In this document: piece by piece, positions 1 to 33,124 of the stretch
How positions within the stretch are numbered: the first letter of the stretch is position 1
How the letters are laid out: every line of letters starts with the position of its first letter
Assembly (NCBI RefSeq): GCF_040939455.1
Contig: NC_134124.1
Location: 31,633,138-31,697,137 of the forward strand
Source of the DNA: Microcebus murinus
Taxonomy: Eukaryota > Chordata > Mammalia > Primates > Cheirogaleidae
Direction of reading: 5' to 3'
DNA length: 64,000 nt
Notes under the pieces: generated by a model
Seen by the model: only the letters and a program-made list of their open reading frames with translations
What the model was told of the DNA's origin: nothing
The model's database searches: none
Made by a program: the position numbers and the translations under genes

Positions 1-430
1 GGAAGGCCTCACACGCCCATCTGTACACACCCAGCCCTCAAATCCAAGACCTGTCCCCCTGCCCTTCAGACAGCCTTCTGTAAGACACCTCCTGGGGCTA
101 GAGTTACCAACTGGGAGCGAGGTCTCGTCTCTGGAGGACTGGCGTGGGGAGGCCTGGAAGCAGGTCTGGGCTGTACAGGCAGGGTTCCTCGTGCCCGATG
201 CATGATCCCAAAGGTGGGGGACATGGGCTCCTGGGGGTGGGGTGGGGGGGGCATGGCACTTGATCCCTATGGATTTTTTGTCCCATGTGGCAATGAGCAG
301 ACAGTAAGGCCATACTGTGGTCTTCTAAAGTGTGGGGCCCAGGATGGAGGCCCAGTTGCCCTTTGTCTCTCCACACATGAAAGTCTAACTCCTCCAAGTA
401 GTTCTTCTGGGCCCTTTGACTCATAGGGAA
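1..430. other. Non-coding sequence, nothing recognised
   Basis: Unique-looking, moderately GC-rich sequence with a short G-rich run near 235-252. Open frames on both strands are short, lack splice context and resemble no family I know. No repeat was recognised. Confidence 0.4.
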
Positions 431-713
431 GATTAACACTACAAACCACCTAGAATAAAACAGGAGAAAGTATTCATGATCTTGAGTAGGCAAAGATTTC
501 TTAGGACACAAAAAGTATAAACCATAAAGAAATATATGAGAAACTGGACTAGAACAAAATAATTTAAAGCTCTGTTCCTCAAAATAACATTAAGAAAATA
601 AAAAGATAAGCCACAAACTTGGAGAAAATATTCAAATATTTATCTAACAACGGATTTCTAACTAGAATATATGAAGAATTCTTACAACTCAATAACAATT
701 CAATTAAAAATGG

Positions 714-1008
714 GCACAAGAGCCACGCTCAGGTGGCTTATGTCTGCAATTCCAGTGCTTTGGGAGGCTGAAGGAGGAGGATTGCTTGAGGCCAGGACCA
801 GCCTGGACAACATAGCAAGACCCTGTCTCTTAAAAAAAAAAATTACCTGGGCATGGTGGCATATGCCTGTAGTCTCAGCTACTTGGAAGGCTGAAGCAGG
901 AGGATCCCTTGAGCCCAAGAGTTCAAGGCTGCACTGAGCTATGATTGTGCCACCGCATTCCAGCTTGGGTGACAGAGTGAGATCCTATCTCCAAAAGAAA
1001 AGGCAAAA
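714..1008 (+). repeat. Alu dimer, old (J-like)
   Basis: Both 7SL-derived arms are present with a short A-rich linker and no lemur-type linker, so it resembles the old AluJ class. It interrupts the L1 ORF2 remnant: 'aaatgggc' precedes it and 'ggcaaaagatttgaag' follows. Confidence 0.85.
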
Positions 1009-1034
1009 GATTTGAAGTCTTTACAAAAGATATA

Positions 1035-1491
1035 TGTTGGAGACTAAGACCCTCCACATTCCAACAACTTGTCCTGACTTGTCCAGACTAGTCCTACGCA
1101 CCGAAAATAGCCTAAGATGAAAATAGCACCCAGCCCTCCAGCTATAGTTCCGAAAAGAATGCATTCCATGACGTGCTTGCTCCAGGGCATGCTACCTGCA
1201 ATTGTTCCCGACCCCCTGCCAGGTTGGGGTTGAGTGATCCATCACAAACAGCTTTAGGTGCCATTGAGATGCTGATTGGGGCTGATTAGCCCACACCCAA
1301 GCCTCATCATCCCCCCACTGTATTTTTCTGTTTCTACTTCCTTGTTTTCTGTATATAAAACCTACTAAAAATCCAAGTAAAGTAGACCTTGACAACCATT
1401 TGCTTGGTCTCGCTCCTTTCTCTCACCCATCTCTTTCAGGCACGGTCCCCCTCGCCCCCGAGAGTAACAGAAGGTCCCGCGGGCCGGGACA
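1035..1491 (+). mobile_element. Solo LTR of an endogenous retrovirus with 6-bp target duplication
   Basis: The 457-bp unit begins TG and ends CA and is flanked by perfect GATATA copies (1029-1034 and 1492-1497). A TATA-like box (TATATAAA, 1352-1359) precedes a pyrimidine-rich stretch and a CG-rich end, as in an LTR promoter with R/U5. No internal retroviral sequence is next to it, so it is a solo LTR left by recombination between two LTRs. A 6-bp duplication is most common in the ERV2/ERVK class; the family was not named. It sits inside the L1. Confidence 0.8.
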
Positions 1492-2396
1492 GATATATAT
1501 GAAAACCCACTAAGTATGTGAAAAGATGCTCCATGTTATCAATAATCAAGGAAATGCAAATTGAAACCACATATGGATACCACTACATACATGAATGGCT
1601 AAAATTCAACCGTTGCTGGTGAGAATGTAAAATTAAACCTCTGAAAACAGTTTTCCAGTTCCTTAAAGTTATATCGTTAGTACCATCCAATCCAGCAGTT
1701 CCACTGTTTATCCCAAAGAAAAGACCATGTCTACCCAAAGATTTGTATTTAAATGTACAAGTGAATGCATAAATTGTGGTATAGCCTTCCAATGGAAGAT
1801 TACTCAGCAGCAAAAACAATGCTACTGATACATACAACATGGATTAACCTCAAAAACATTATGCTGAGAGAAAGCAGGCACGAGTACGTACTATAGCAAA
1901 TCTATAGGAACAGAAAGAGTAGCTCTAGAAAGCCTAGAACTGGGAGGGCTAGGGAGATTGGGGGTACATGCTGTATTGGCCCATTTACATAGAAACTTTA
2001 GAAGACACAAAAATTAATGTAGTGACAGAGAACAAATCATCAGTTGCCTGGGGATGGGAGGAGACTGACTAGGAGGGAGGTCAAGGGAACCTTTTGGAAT
2101 GATGGAACCATCTGTGAGTGGTAGTTATATGGGAGTATAGATTTATCAATCTTATTTAAATGTATAATTAAAATATTATTGTATTTAAGCCATACTTCAA
2201 TGAAGCTGATTATGAACAGGTCCAAAGCCAAAATTAAAATCAGTAGTTACAAATTCACTGAAACTATTTTTTGAAGTATTAAACAATTGTACTGAAAACC
2301 TAAAACGTTGTTTTAGAAAAACTGAAAACACAAGGTATAAAAATCATTTTATTTAAACTGTTGAAATATGATGACACCTGCCCCCCATAACACGTA

Positions 2397-3057
2397 CGGT
2401 TGACCCTCAGTTTCCGTAGAGCAGCAGTCCCCAACCTTTTTGGCACCAGGGATTGGTTTCATATGACAATTTTTCCACAGACCAGGGCAGATGGTGTTGG
2501 GATGATTCAAGCACATTTACTGAGCAAACCTCTCTGCTGATGACAATCTGTTTGCAGCTGCTCCCCAGCACTAGCATCACCGACAGCTCCACCTCAGATC
2601 TTCAGGCACTAGAGTCTCACAAGGAGCAGGCAACCTGGATTGCTCCCATGCAGTTTAGAGTAGGGTTCGCACTCCTATGAGAATCTAATGGGACTTGCGG
2701 GCCTGTTGCTCACCTTCTGCCGTGCAGCCTGGTTCCTAACAGGCCACGGACCGGTACTGCTCCTGGCCAGGGTGTTGGGGACTGCAGCCATAGAGGGTTG
2801 CTTTCAGCATTGCCCAAGGTTACCCAAATCCATAGATGCTCAAGTCCATTACGTGAAACATGTGATTGCACATGACTTAAGCAACCCATTCCTCCCATAT
2901 ACTTCAAATCGTCTCTAGATTACTTACAATACCTAATACAATGTAAAGTTTTAAAATTTGTATTGTTTTTTGTGTCATTTTAAAAATTTTGTAGGTATTT
3001 TCCATCCACAGTTGATTGAGTCCACAGATGGGGAACTTGTACATATAAGGTCAGCTG
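2397..3057. mobile_element. MER2-type (Tigger-related) DNA transposon, interrupted
   Basis: The ends form an imperfect inverted repeat: left 'ggttgaccctcagtttccg', right 'cggaact'-like sequence reading inward from 3057 on the other strand. The body ('aaatccatagatgctcaagtcc', split by mutation) has the layout I know from MER2. The left part is split from the rest by the hAT element at 2422-2787. No transposase frame remains. Confidence 0.65.
2422..2787. mobile_element. Non-autonomous hAT transposon nested in the MER2-type element
   Basis: The ends are inverted repeats (CAGCAGTCCCCAAC at the left; the right end reads CTGCAGTCCCCAACACC on the other strand). They are flanked by an 8-bp near-perfect duplication, ccgtagag (2414-2421) and ccatagag (2788-2795), which is the hAT signature. 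The 366-bp element codes for nothing. Confidence 0.75.
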
Positions 3058-3620
3058 CTTTTAATTCTTTCAATTTCATTTAAATTGAAGTAACTGGACT
3101 CCAAACTCTTGCTAGAGAAAGAAGAGCAAAATGGGCTCCTCACTACAAAAGAACATCTTCCTGGTTTTGGCAATCTTGTTACTGTTTCCAGAAACTGTAA
3201 AGGTTACCTTTAAAGCCCAGGCTGGGGATGAGCACCTACTTACCCACACATCCAGTCAACTACACTTTTGGGGTCTACTGTTAACCTCTGGTAGAAGTAA
3301 CATTAAAAATTACCAATTTTATGGAAAGGATGTAAAGTCCCAGGGATAAGTCAGGCTTCTCAGATTTATTTTAGGGAAAAACCCCAAAGCTTAAACCACC
3401 CCCAACACAAGAAGCACGGGAATATCTTAAAATAGGAATTTATACAGCTTTTAGCATGGATTTTAGATGCAGAAACATTCACTATGTTTGCTCAGTACAC
3501 ACTATACTTCAGGATTATGTCAATAGATAAGACATCTTGTGTTATGTATAGAATCCAACTCAACCCCCACCCCCACACTTGGAATGTTAATTTTGAATGA
3601 AGGATTTACACTCAAACACT

Positions 3621-3936
3621 TTTTTTTGGAGACACAGTCTCACTCTCTTGCCTGGGCTAAAGTGCCGTGGCTGTCAGCCTTGCTCACAGCACAACTCCTG
3701 GGCTCAAGCAATTCTGCCTCAGCCTCCCGAGCAGCTGGGACTACAGGCATGTGCCACTATGTCTGGCTAATTTTTTCTATATATTTGTAGTTGGCCAATT
3801 AATTTCTTTCTATTTTTAGTAGAGATGGGGTCTCACTCTTGCTCAGGCTGGTTTTGAACTCCTGATCTCGAGCGATCCTCTCTCCTTAGCCTCCCAGAGT
3901 GCTATGATTACAGGCGTGAGCCACCACGCCCATCCC
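3621..3936 (-). repeat. Lemur-type Alu
   Basis: Full-length dimer in reverse orientation with the 'ttggccaattaatttc' linker. It lies about 0.7 kb downstream of the predicted PANK3 polyadenylation site. Confidence 0.9.
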
Positions 3937-4416
3937 TTAAACATGTATTCTTGAACTTCTGCTCTTCAGTAGTTTACTTCCAAGTGCTTGCAATAGCAGT
4001 ACTTCCGTGTTTGGAGAACTAATCTACACCCCAGATCTAGTATTTCCACAAGTTTCTCCCTTAGTCAAGATTTCACATTTTTTTTCATCCTAGTTCCTGC
4101 TTCTTGGATTCGTTTTAAACAGGAAGAACATATACTTCATGTCAACATGGTAATCATGTTCGTGTTTCGAACCATTCCTGTATGTCTAAATCAAGGCAAA
4201 TAATTTGAAAACAGTGGCCAAATTTACAACTTCATCCCTATAAGAAAGATCAAAGCTTTTTTAAAAGGTAAGTCTTACATTTCATGAAAGTCTGAAGGTC
4301 TCAGACTAAAACTTACACTTTCTAATGTTAGGTAGGGTAAGGTGGGGGGAAAAACTATAATTTCACCTACCTTTATGCAGGGAGACCTAGATAGAGAACA
4401 CTTTCTCTACAATTAA

Positions 4417-4545
4417 TTCATTCAACAAGAATTTATTTATTCACCTTGGCTGTGTCAGCTACGGGGATACAGAGGTGAGCAAGACTGTAATCACAAAGTC
4501 CTTGCTCTCATGGAGTTCACATTCTACTGTAGTTAATTTCAGTTA
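4417..4545 (-). repeat. L2 LINE 3'-end fragment
   Basis: 'caacaagaatttatttattcacc' (shortened here) followed by 'gggatacagaggtgagcaag' and 'ctctcatggagttcacattc' is the characteristic order of an L2 3' end read in reverse. Confidence 0.6.
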
Positions 4546-4641
4546 AAACCAGAACCTTACATTTATTCAGAGTGGAAATGTGGGCATACAATATAGAAAA
4601 TAAAGAAATAAAAAGATACACACAGTAAACAACTTGGAGAA

Positions 4642-4647
4642 TTTATT
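4642..4647 (-). terminator. Predicted distal polyadenylation signal of PANK3
   Basis: AATAAA on the minus strand, followed 10-40 bases downstream by a GT-rich stretch (gttgtttactgtgtgtatc), the usual cleavage context. A second AATAAA is 40 bases upstream (4682-4687). The site also marks the change from Alu-free sequence to repeat-rich sequence. Cleavage is inferred near 4620-4630. Another AATAAA at 11125-11130 is only 22 bases past the stop codon and is probably not used. Confidence 0.55.
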
Positions 4648-6116
4648 TAAAGAGTAGAAAATGAAAAGCATGATTCTAACATTTATTTAGAATATGAACA
4701 AAATTAGAAAAGTTAAACTACAGAAAAGAGAGCAGAGATACTGAAGTTGGCTTAATGGCCACACAATACAAACAAGCAAACCCGAGTTTCTGTCATGCAA
4801 ATAAGCATTAAGGAAAATATGGGAATGTTTACAGAACAGGTTGAGACAAATATTAAAATTTACATAAGAAACTGTACATAAATGAAAAATAAATTAGGCA
4901 ATTTACAAGAAATGTTTTACAGGTTACAAGAGGCTTATATAACTTAGTTTATTATGAATAAAATCTGTAGAACATCATACATTTTTACATCACAGATTCA
5001 GTGTTAGAATGCAGACATGATAAAACTTAGATTTGACAAGAATAATTCAACAGAATAAGGCAACTTAAACTGAAATGGTATGTGTAAGTAAAATTAACCC
5101 CCAAGTTAGAGGATTCTCTAGATTGGGACATAAAAACATCTTCTAGGTATGATTTGGTCAATAACTGGGCAGAATTAAGACAAATGCCATTCAACTTCAG
5201 TTATGTTAGAGTTTGACTGTAGTTCAAATAAAAGCACAAAATGCATTAAAAAAATAATAAAACCACCTTAGCATCACTTACATCCTAATGACATTAATTA
5301 TATCTGGGACAAGGAGACCAGGATATCAGTGTTAGTTCTATAAAGTTTTCTTTCCAAACGTTGCAGATTAAACAACAAGGGGCCACTCAGGGAAAAGTGG
5401 CAAATTTCAAAATAGCTTCATATCTGTGACAGATATGCAGATGAAATTCAGACATACAACATAAAGCTAAAATAAACTCAAATTGTTTTACATTACTTAT
5501 GTATATTTTAAAAATTATAACAAAACTGAAATGTCTTTTTGGAAAGCTATTGGAACAATAAGCACTGCAAGGTATGAAAGATGTTTAGAAATAACAAAAG
5601 AATTTAGTAATATCCTCGAGTTGAATTAGTTGCATATTTATCAATGCTTTGTGTAGAAACTTGGAGAAAAAAGAATTAGCGGCACATTTACACAATTCAA
5701 AATCTTGATTTTTAACCTCATTCAATTCCTTTGAAAAATACATTCCTCATTAGTTCTTTTAAACACAAAATTAGTGGCAGTTGCAGCCAAAGACTGAAAA
5801 TCTAAAAGACAAATAACCCGACCTTTTGACTACTGGAGCTAAAACATAAATAGATTTTTAGATTTTCTTAAAACAACAACAACAACAAAAAAAACAACTC
5901 CCCCCCAAACACATCATTCAACACCAACTGTAGTACCTGAAATTCCAGTATTAGCTCACTGCTATTTATTTTAAATAGTAATGTAGGAATCCCAGACACA
6001 TGTCCATGTGATCATTCCAATTACAAGGAAAAAAGCATTTTAGGTCTTAAACATATCTCATGTGGACATGAGTGTAATGCATGATATTTCAACTTACTTG
6101 CAGTTAACTGAAGTTT

Positions 6117-6225
6117 ATTTTTTTTTTTTAGAGATGGCATCTTACTTTATTTCCCAGGCTGGACTTGAAGTCCTGGGCTCAAGCGATCCTTCTACTTCAG
6201 ACTCCCAAGTAGCTGGGAGTATTAA
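6117..6225 (-). repeat. 7SL/Alu monomer fragment
   Basis: A T-run followed by 'agagatggcatcttac', 'cccaggctggacttgaa' and 'caagtagctgggag' is a single decayed arm in reverse orientation, within the PANK3 3' UTR. Confidence 0.65.
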
Positions 6226-6361
6226 ACTTTTGTTTTATAAATTTTGTGTTGGACAAAAGAAATGATTCCAGGAGAGGTTCATCCCACATCTATAACCACT
6301 CAACAATGATAAGAGTGAGCTTAAAGAAAAAGGCCACTAAAAATACCAAATATATCTAATA

Positions 6362-6720
6362 CAGATGGTTCCTGACTTATAATGGTTTGACTTTTTCAAC
6401 TTTACCATGCAGCAGAAGTGATACACATTCACTAGCAACCATACTTTGAATTTTGTATTCTGATACTACCCAGACTAATGATACATGGTATAATACCTCT
6501 TACATGAGATGAACACCTTTAATACAAATTAGGCATTGTGTTAGATGATTCTGCCTAACTGCAGGCTAATGTAAGTGTTCTGAGCATGTTTAATGTAGGC
6601 TAGAGTTAGCTATGATGTTTGATAGGTTAGGTGTATTAAGTGCATTTTCGACTTACAATATTTTCAAATTAACAATGGGTTTACTGGGACATAACCCCAT
6701 TGTAAGTCAAGAAACATCTG
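6362..6720. mobile_element. Tigger/mariner-type DNA transposon remnant in the PANK3 3' UTR
   Basis: The inverted ends are 24 bases long: left begins cagatggttcctgactta; right read inward begins cagatgtttcttgactta. Each is bounded by TA, the target duplication of the Tc1/mariner superfamily. The 359-bp element is too short to encode transposase. Confidence 0.75.
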
Positions 6721-8941
6721 TATTCCACCAACATCTATGAATTTAGTGGGATGTTTTCTTTTTGTACAATGATAAAGTTATAATGCCCATACAATTTTGA
6801 AATCAACACAGTAAAAATCCCAGGTACCTTTACAGATTAAAGAACACACATACATATACCCTTTAATACATATGTATGTATCTCACAGGCAGTAACATAA
6901 TATGAGAAAATAACTAATACCATTCTACTGGTTTGGTGAGAATCCAAAATCTAGTACCTATTAATATTTACCAATAAAAATTATGTAATAATTATAAAAA
7001 TATTATATAAGCACTAATAGTTAATTCTAAAACATGACACTAAATATCTGAAAAAATTATTTTAGTCATCCCAAATACTGCCACGAATAAAACATCTGTC
7101 TTTCTCAGGATTCTGATAAATGACTCATTTCCTGTTGTAACAAACCAATTCCCTCAAATAAAGACCAGTGACTAGCACTATTTCCAATACAACCAGATTA
7201 TGACATTCTGTCCACTGAATATACAGGATACTGCAAATAGGGATTGCTTTAAGGAAATAATTAAACATTTCCATTTTGAAGTGGAACTATTCAGAATTTA
7301 GGTATGGCAGAAAAGCCAGGATGATTCACTTCATACCCCATTATTTTGAATGGGGTATTCAAATACTTTAAACAAGAAAAACATTACTCACTTTTTTTGG
7401 GTCTTCACTGATTATTGCTACACTCAGTAGAAAATATGAGACAACTATTCTCTTAAATAGTGAAACCAGACAATAATATAAAGCACATCACAGATTAGAA
7501 ACAAAGTTGGCTGAAATCCTTCAGTATTAGAACACTAGAATAAACATAATTTCAAAATAGGACATCATTGATATTTCATGGCAAATCACTTTAAAACTGA
7601 GGTCATTATTACAAAAAGGCAATATATTTCTTTTTTGTTTACACACACCACACAAAAGTAAGTTAAATGCAAAATAATGTCCACCCATTTTAATTATCCT
7701 CTATCAGTTTTTACATGGCTTTACGGGAGAATTTCTAAACTACATTCTTAAATGCAATAGACTAAAAAGCATAAAGTGCTCAACAGAAAGAAAAAAGATG
7801 CTAAACAAACTATGAAAAAATTTTGCTTATAATAAACAGAGTGGTTATAAAGAACATTTGAAAACTATTGTCTGGTTAAGCTTTCCACCCTAGAATGCAA
7901 CCTTAAAAATCAAGGCAAGATGTAATGGACTACTCTTTGAAGGCAAGAACCACTGGAAAAAAGAGGAAAACCTTTTCACTTTGAGCTGCATAATTCTGTT
8001 TACAGATACAGTCTCTCTACGTAACATAAGAACTGGTACTTACACAATCAAAGGCAAAAAAAAAAAAAAAAAAAACCTTCAAGAATTTTTAGAGTCTAAT
8101 ATTTGGCAAATAATCCAAACCTCTTTGAAGGCCTTTCAATTATCATGTATATTATTAGCAATGCAACTGACTTAAGCCCAAGAATCTACCTAATTTCCCA
8201 CCTATTTAGAGTAGTTGAGCAAAGAATTGCCATGTTAAATCATACGGCTAGTCTACTACTAATACTTAGTCTTTGGAGAGAAGTGTTTGGGTATGGAACA
8301 GAAAGCCATTAAATCTACAAGTCTCTAGTTAAAAGGCAATCTTTTTGTAGGGGAGTGGTGGTGGTATGTTCTAGAGCTTGTGTTCTTTACCAAGCCCCAT
8401 GGTAAGTCGACACTGCTCTTTGCATTTGAAAAACTTATCAGAGTTATAAGAACGAAAACCAAGCCCAGAAATTATAAAGATTCTTTTGTGCGTACAGAAC
8501 AATGAAAGAGTCTCTTTTTAATCCTTTAGCTTAAAATTGGCCGGTATATTTTTTAAAAAATTGGCTGTTCAAAGTTGAAATCACAATTTTAGAAATTAAG
8601 TCAATGAAATAATTTCCTTCAGCAAAGGAAGTATGCATTTTGGAGACTGTTGAGAACTGTCAGGATATATGTCTTGGGCAATTTTGTTAATATCAGTATT
8701 ACTGGAAAAATGATATACACTATAATGAGATGGTAAGATGCCACTATATTTTTGGAATGGTCAGAAATACGGCCTATCTGTATAAAATAAACTAGCCCAA
8801 ATAAACTTTCTTATCCCTCTCTGTATTCAAAAAAATTAAGGTTCCTATATTTTTTCCTCTGAAATGTTCTTTACAGAGGCCATGTTCAGAAAGTTTTCAT
8901 GGACACATGATAGTATTCATTTTAAAGAGGTAGTTCTGGAA

Positions 8942-9259
8942 CTGTGCTGTTTAGTACAGCAGCCAGTACCCATATGTGGCTATGGAGCATTTGAAACGTG
9001 ATTAGTTCAAATTGTGATGTACTGTAAGTATAAAATATATGCTGGTTTTCAAGACTGAGGATCAAAGAGGGGAATAGGGTAAAACACCTTCTAAATAAGC
9101 TTTTGTACTGATTGCAAGTTGAAATAACATACTGGATTATATTGGGTTAAATAAAAATACATAATTAAGATGAATTTCACCTGTTTGCTGTTACTTTTTA
9201 ATGTGCTTAATAAAAAGTGTAAAATTACATGTGGTTCACATTTCTATTAGACAGCACTG
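8942..9259. mobile_element. hAT (Charlie/MER-type) remnant in the PANK3 3' UTR
   Basis: The ends are imperfect inverted repeats built on 'gtgctgt' (left ctgtgctgtttagtac; right read inward cagtgctgtctaatag). They are flanked by degenerate 8-bp copies ttctggaa (8934-8941) and ttcaagaa (9260-9267). The 'catatgtggctatggagcatttgaaa' order (shortened) is typical of these non-autonomous hATs. Confidence 0.65.
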
Positions 9260-11151
9260 TTCAAGAACATAGAGTTCTGAGGCATTACAACCTTCATATC
9301 ACAATTCTGTGTTCTTATTACTCCAGAAATTCTAGATTACGAATGGGAAAAGCTCAGAACAACAGTGGCAAGATAGTTCTTCACTTTACATGCATTTTAG
9401 TAGGCAATCTGACTTTTAAAGGACAAAATATATGAATCATATTTCCATATTAAGCAAAGTACAGTGATCAAATTAAAAGAGACTTTTGATCATTCCATTT
9501 TTTCTTAAAGAAAGACTGCCCTAAACCCATAGCTGCTGACGTACAGTTTGCTACAGGTATAAAACTTATAATTACTATCATTCAGTAAGACTCCTATCTA
9601 TACAAATGCCCAAATCAGAAACTTTAAAAACAAACTGAACTGACTTGAATTCACAGTTCCAAATAGTCTAAAAAATTAGCATTACATGCTTTCCCCCTAA
9701 ATACTCATTACTTATATGTTCATGTCTTTATATGTAAAGAAAACTATAAACACTTCAGCACAAAAAGTGAAAACTACATGGAATAATGCCTTTTTCAAGC
9801 AACTCTTGATAGTCTAACTGAAAACTGCTATTGAGCAAAATTATGGTTTGTAAAACACATAATATTTCCTTTGTGTAATATAAACAATTTTAAGCTCTTC
9901 AAAGTATATCCAGACTTATTGGTAATTTATAGAGATGAATTTCTCATCGTCCTCCTCAAGTCTTTCTACTTACTAACCCAAAAGCAACAGACTTTAACAA
10001 CTTCATTGAACTGTTGGACTTCCAGTGTTAATGCCAACATAAAAACCTGAAAAACTTTTTTAACATTATAAAATATGAATTCAAAATAGAGAATAAATTC
10101 CCAGGCAAAAGGATTTACAAATTTTGGAACTATAATGCTTTTATTATCAGAATGTATGAAACACTGATCCTTTTATAATTCTGCAATATTGCCTCAGACT
10201 CTCACAAAATTTTCAAATTCATATTTTAGATTTCTATAACATTCATTTAAAATAAATGTGACTTTGTTGCTATTGTTCATAATAGAATAAAATGTGTAGT
10301 TTTAATGGTTCAGATCTAATAAAAAGAAACGAACAAGTACGTTTGGGCTGGAGATAAATGTGCTATAGAGAACCCAGAACACTCATCAGTGCACTCAAAG
10401 CATATTCCATCAGAACAGACCTCCTGGATTAAGTAATTATACCGCCAATTTTATATACTACTAAACATTTTAAACATGTATTAACTCATCAAACACAGAA
10501 AGTGCAATTTCACTAAATATGTGCATTTTCCAGAATTCATTTTAAAATTCAGGCTAAAAGTTAACAATAGTATTTCAATTAAATTATGGCATTTGAGAAA
10601 AGGTACACATCTGGGGAAAAATCACATAAACATGCTTTTTGGCAGGGGGTATGTTTAAAGAAACTACAATAATTAATAATTGCCTTAACAATTCTAAAAT
10701 CACATAAAAATAATCATCTTTGATTGCCATTTCAATAATTTTTGATGCAGGGTATGATACTATCCGCTCATTAGTAATCAAAACACACAAAAAGACATGA
10801 CAAATATTCAGAATCAATTATTTTGATAAGCTAAACATTTCTGAGAGATTTTTGTTTGAGTATACAGTACTACAATGGCTACGTAAAATAAAAAGAAAAT
10901 CTTTTTGGAGAGGAAGCTCAGTAATCAGAGGCTGTATTGCATTTAAGAATTTAACACTGGTTATATACAAAAGGCAAAGCATTTCAAATAGAAATACTTC
11001 ACATTACTGAGTTTTCTCTTACTATGGCAACATTCAGCAGCTTATGGTACTCTTTTATCCTTTGGTTCCCAGTGACAAACAATGCAGTGATAACGCCTCT
11101 GGTTTCAGTTCACCTTGGATGACATTTATTAGCAGAGAGAGACCTGATGCT

Positions 11152-32666
<21,515 letters not shown>

Positions 32667-33039
32667 GGCGTCGGCTGAGGGGCGAGAGGCAGCCTCGCGT
32701 CCGGACCACGGAGAGCAGTGGCGGCGACTCCGGAGGTGGTAGGGCCGCGCGGTGAGGCCCGGCCGGGTTCCTCCCCTCAGGCCGGGCGGGGCGGGCCTAG
32801 GGCGGGGCGGCGGCGCCCGGGGCGATGCCCGGCCCAGGGGTGGCCCCTCACCCCCGCGAGGGGCGGCCGGGACCGAGCGAGCTGGGGAAGGCCGCCGGCC
32901 TCGCCGCTCCGGGGCCCCCCGCAGCCGCTCCAAACAAAAGGCCCCGGTCCCCCGAGCCGCCGCCGCCGCACTGAGAAATAGCCCGCCCAGGCCGAACGCC
33001 CACGTGACGCCAGCCCCCCTCACTGCGCTCTCCGCCAGG

Positions 33040-33056
33040 CTGCTGGGGATTGTAGT
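33040..33056 (-). promoter_or_regulatory. ZNF143/SBS-type motif 1
   Basis: On the minus strand the sequence reads ACTACAATCCCCAGCAG, close to the known ACTACAATTCCCAGCATGC motif bound by ZNF143 at CpG-island promoters. Confidence 0.7.
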
Positions 33057-33103
33057 TCTTCGAGCCCTGGGGCTCCGCTCTCTGGCAGCAGCTGTGCGGA
33101 GGG

Positions 33104-33124
33104 ACTACAAAGCCCAGGATGCAT
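33104..33124 (+). promoter_or_regulatory. ZNF143/SBS-type motif 2
   Basis: On the plus strand, ACTACAAAGCCCAGGATGC followed by AT. It is 47 bases from motif 1 and points the opposite way, so the two are divergent about a short GC-rich centre. Confidence 0.7.

Larger units (their letters stand above)
430..2235 (+). repeat. Old L1 LINE, ORF2 3' part and 3' UTR, interrupted
   Basis: The sequence 'attcaattaaaaatgggc' before the Alu at 714, and 'tgtgaaaagatgctcc' and 'aaggaaatgcaaattgaaac' after the LTR at 1035-1491, match the order of the C-terminal part of mammalian L1 ORF2. The rest down to about 2235 reads as the end of ORF2 and a 3' UTR. No frame is intact. An Alu and a solo LTR are inserted in it. 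The 5' boundary is approximate. Confidence 0.7.
4625..11151 (-). other. PANK3: PANK3 3' untranslated region (last exon), about 6.5 kb
   Basis: The stretch between the stop codon and the predicted poly(A) site is AT-rich and has no full-length Alu, unlike the flanks and introns, which suggests selection against insertions. No frame looks real. It contains a 7SL/Alu-like monomer fragment, a Tigger-like element, a hAT element and an A-run at 8057-8074. A long 3' UTR with several AATAAA signals suggests alternative polyadenylation and post-transcriptional control. The extent is an inference, since no transcript data were available. Confidence 0.6.

Noticed and set aside
11125..11130. AATAAA 22 bases after the PANK3 stop codon
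   Set aside because: Too close to the stop for a usual 3' UTR, and no GT-rich element follows at the right spacing.
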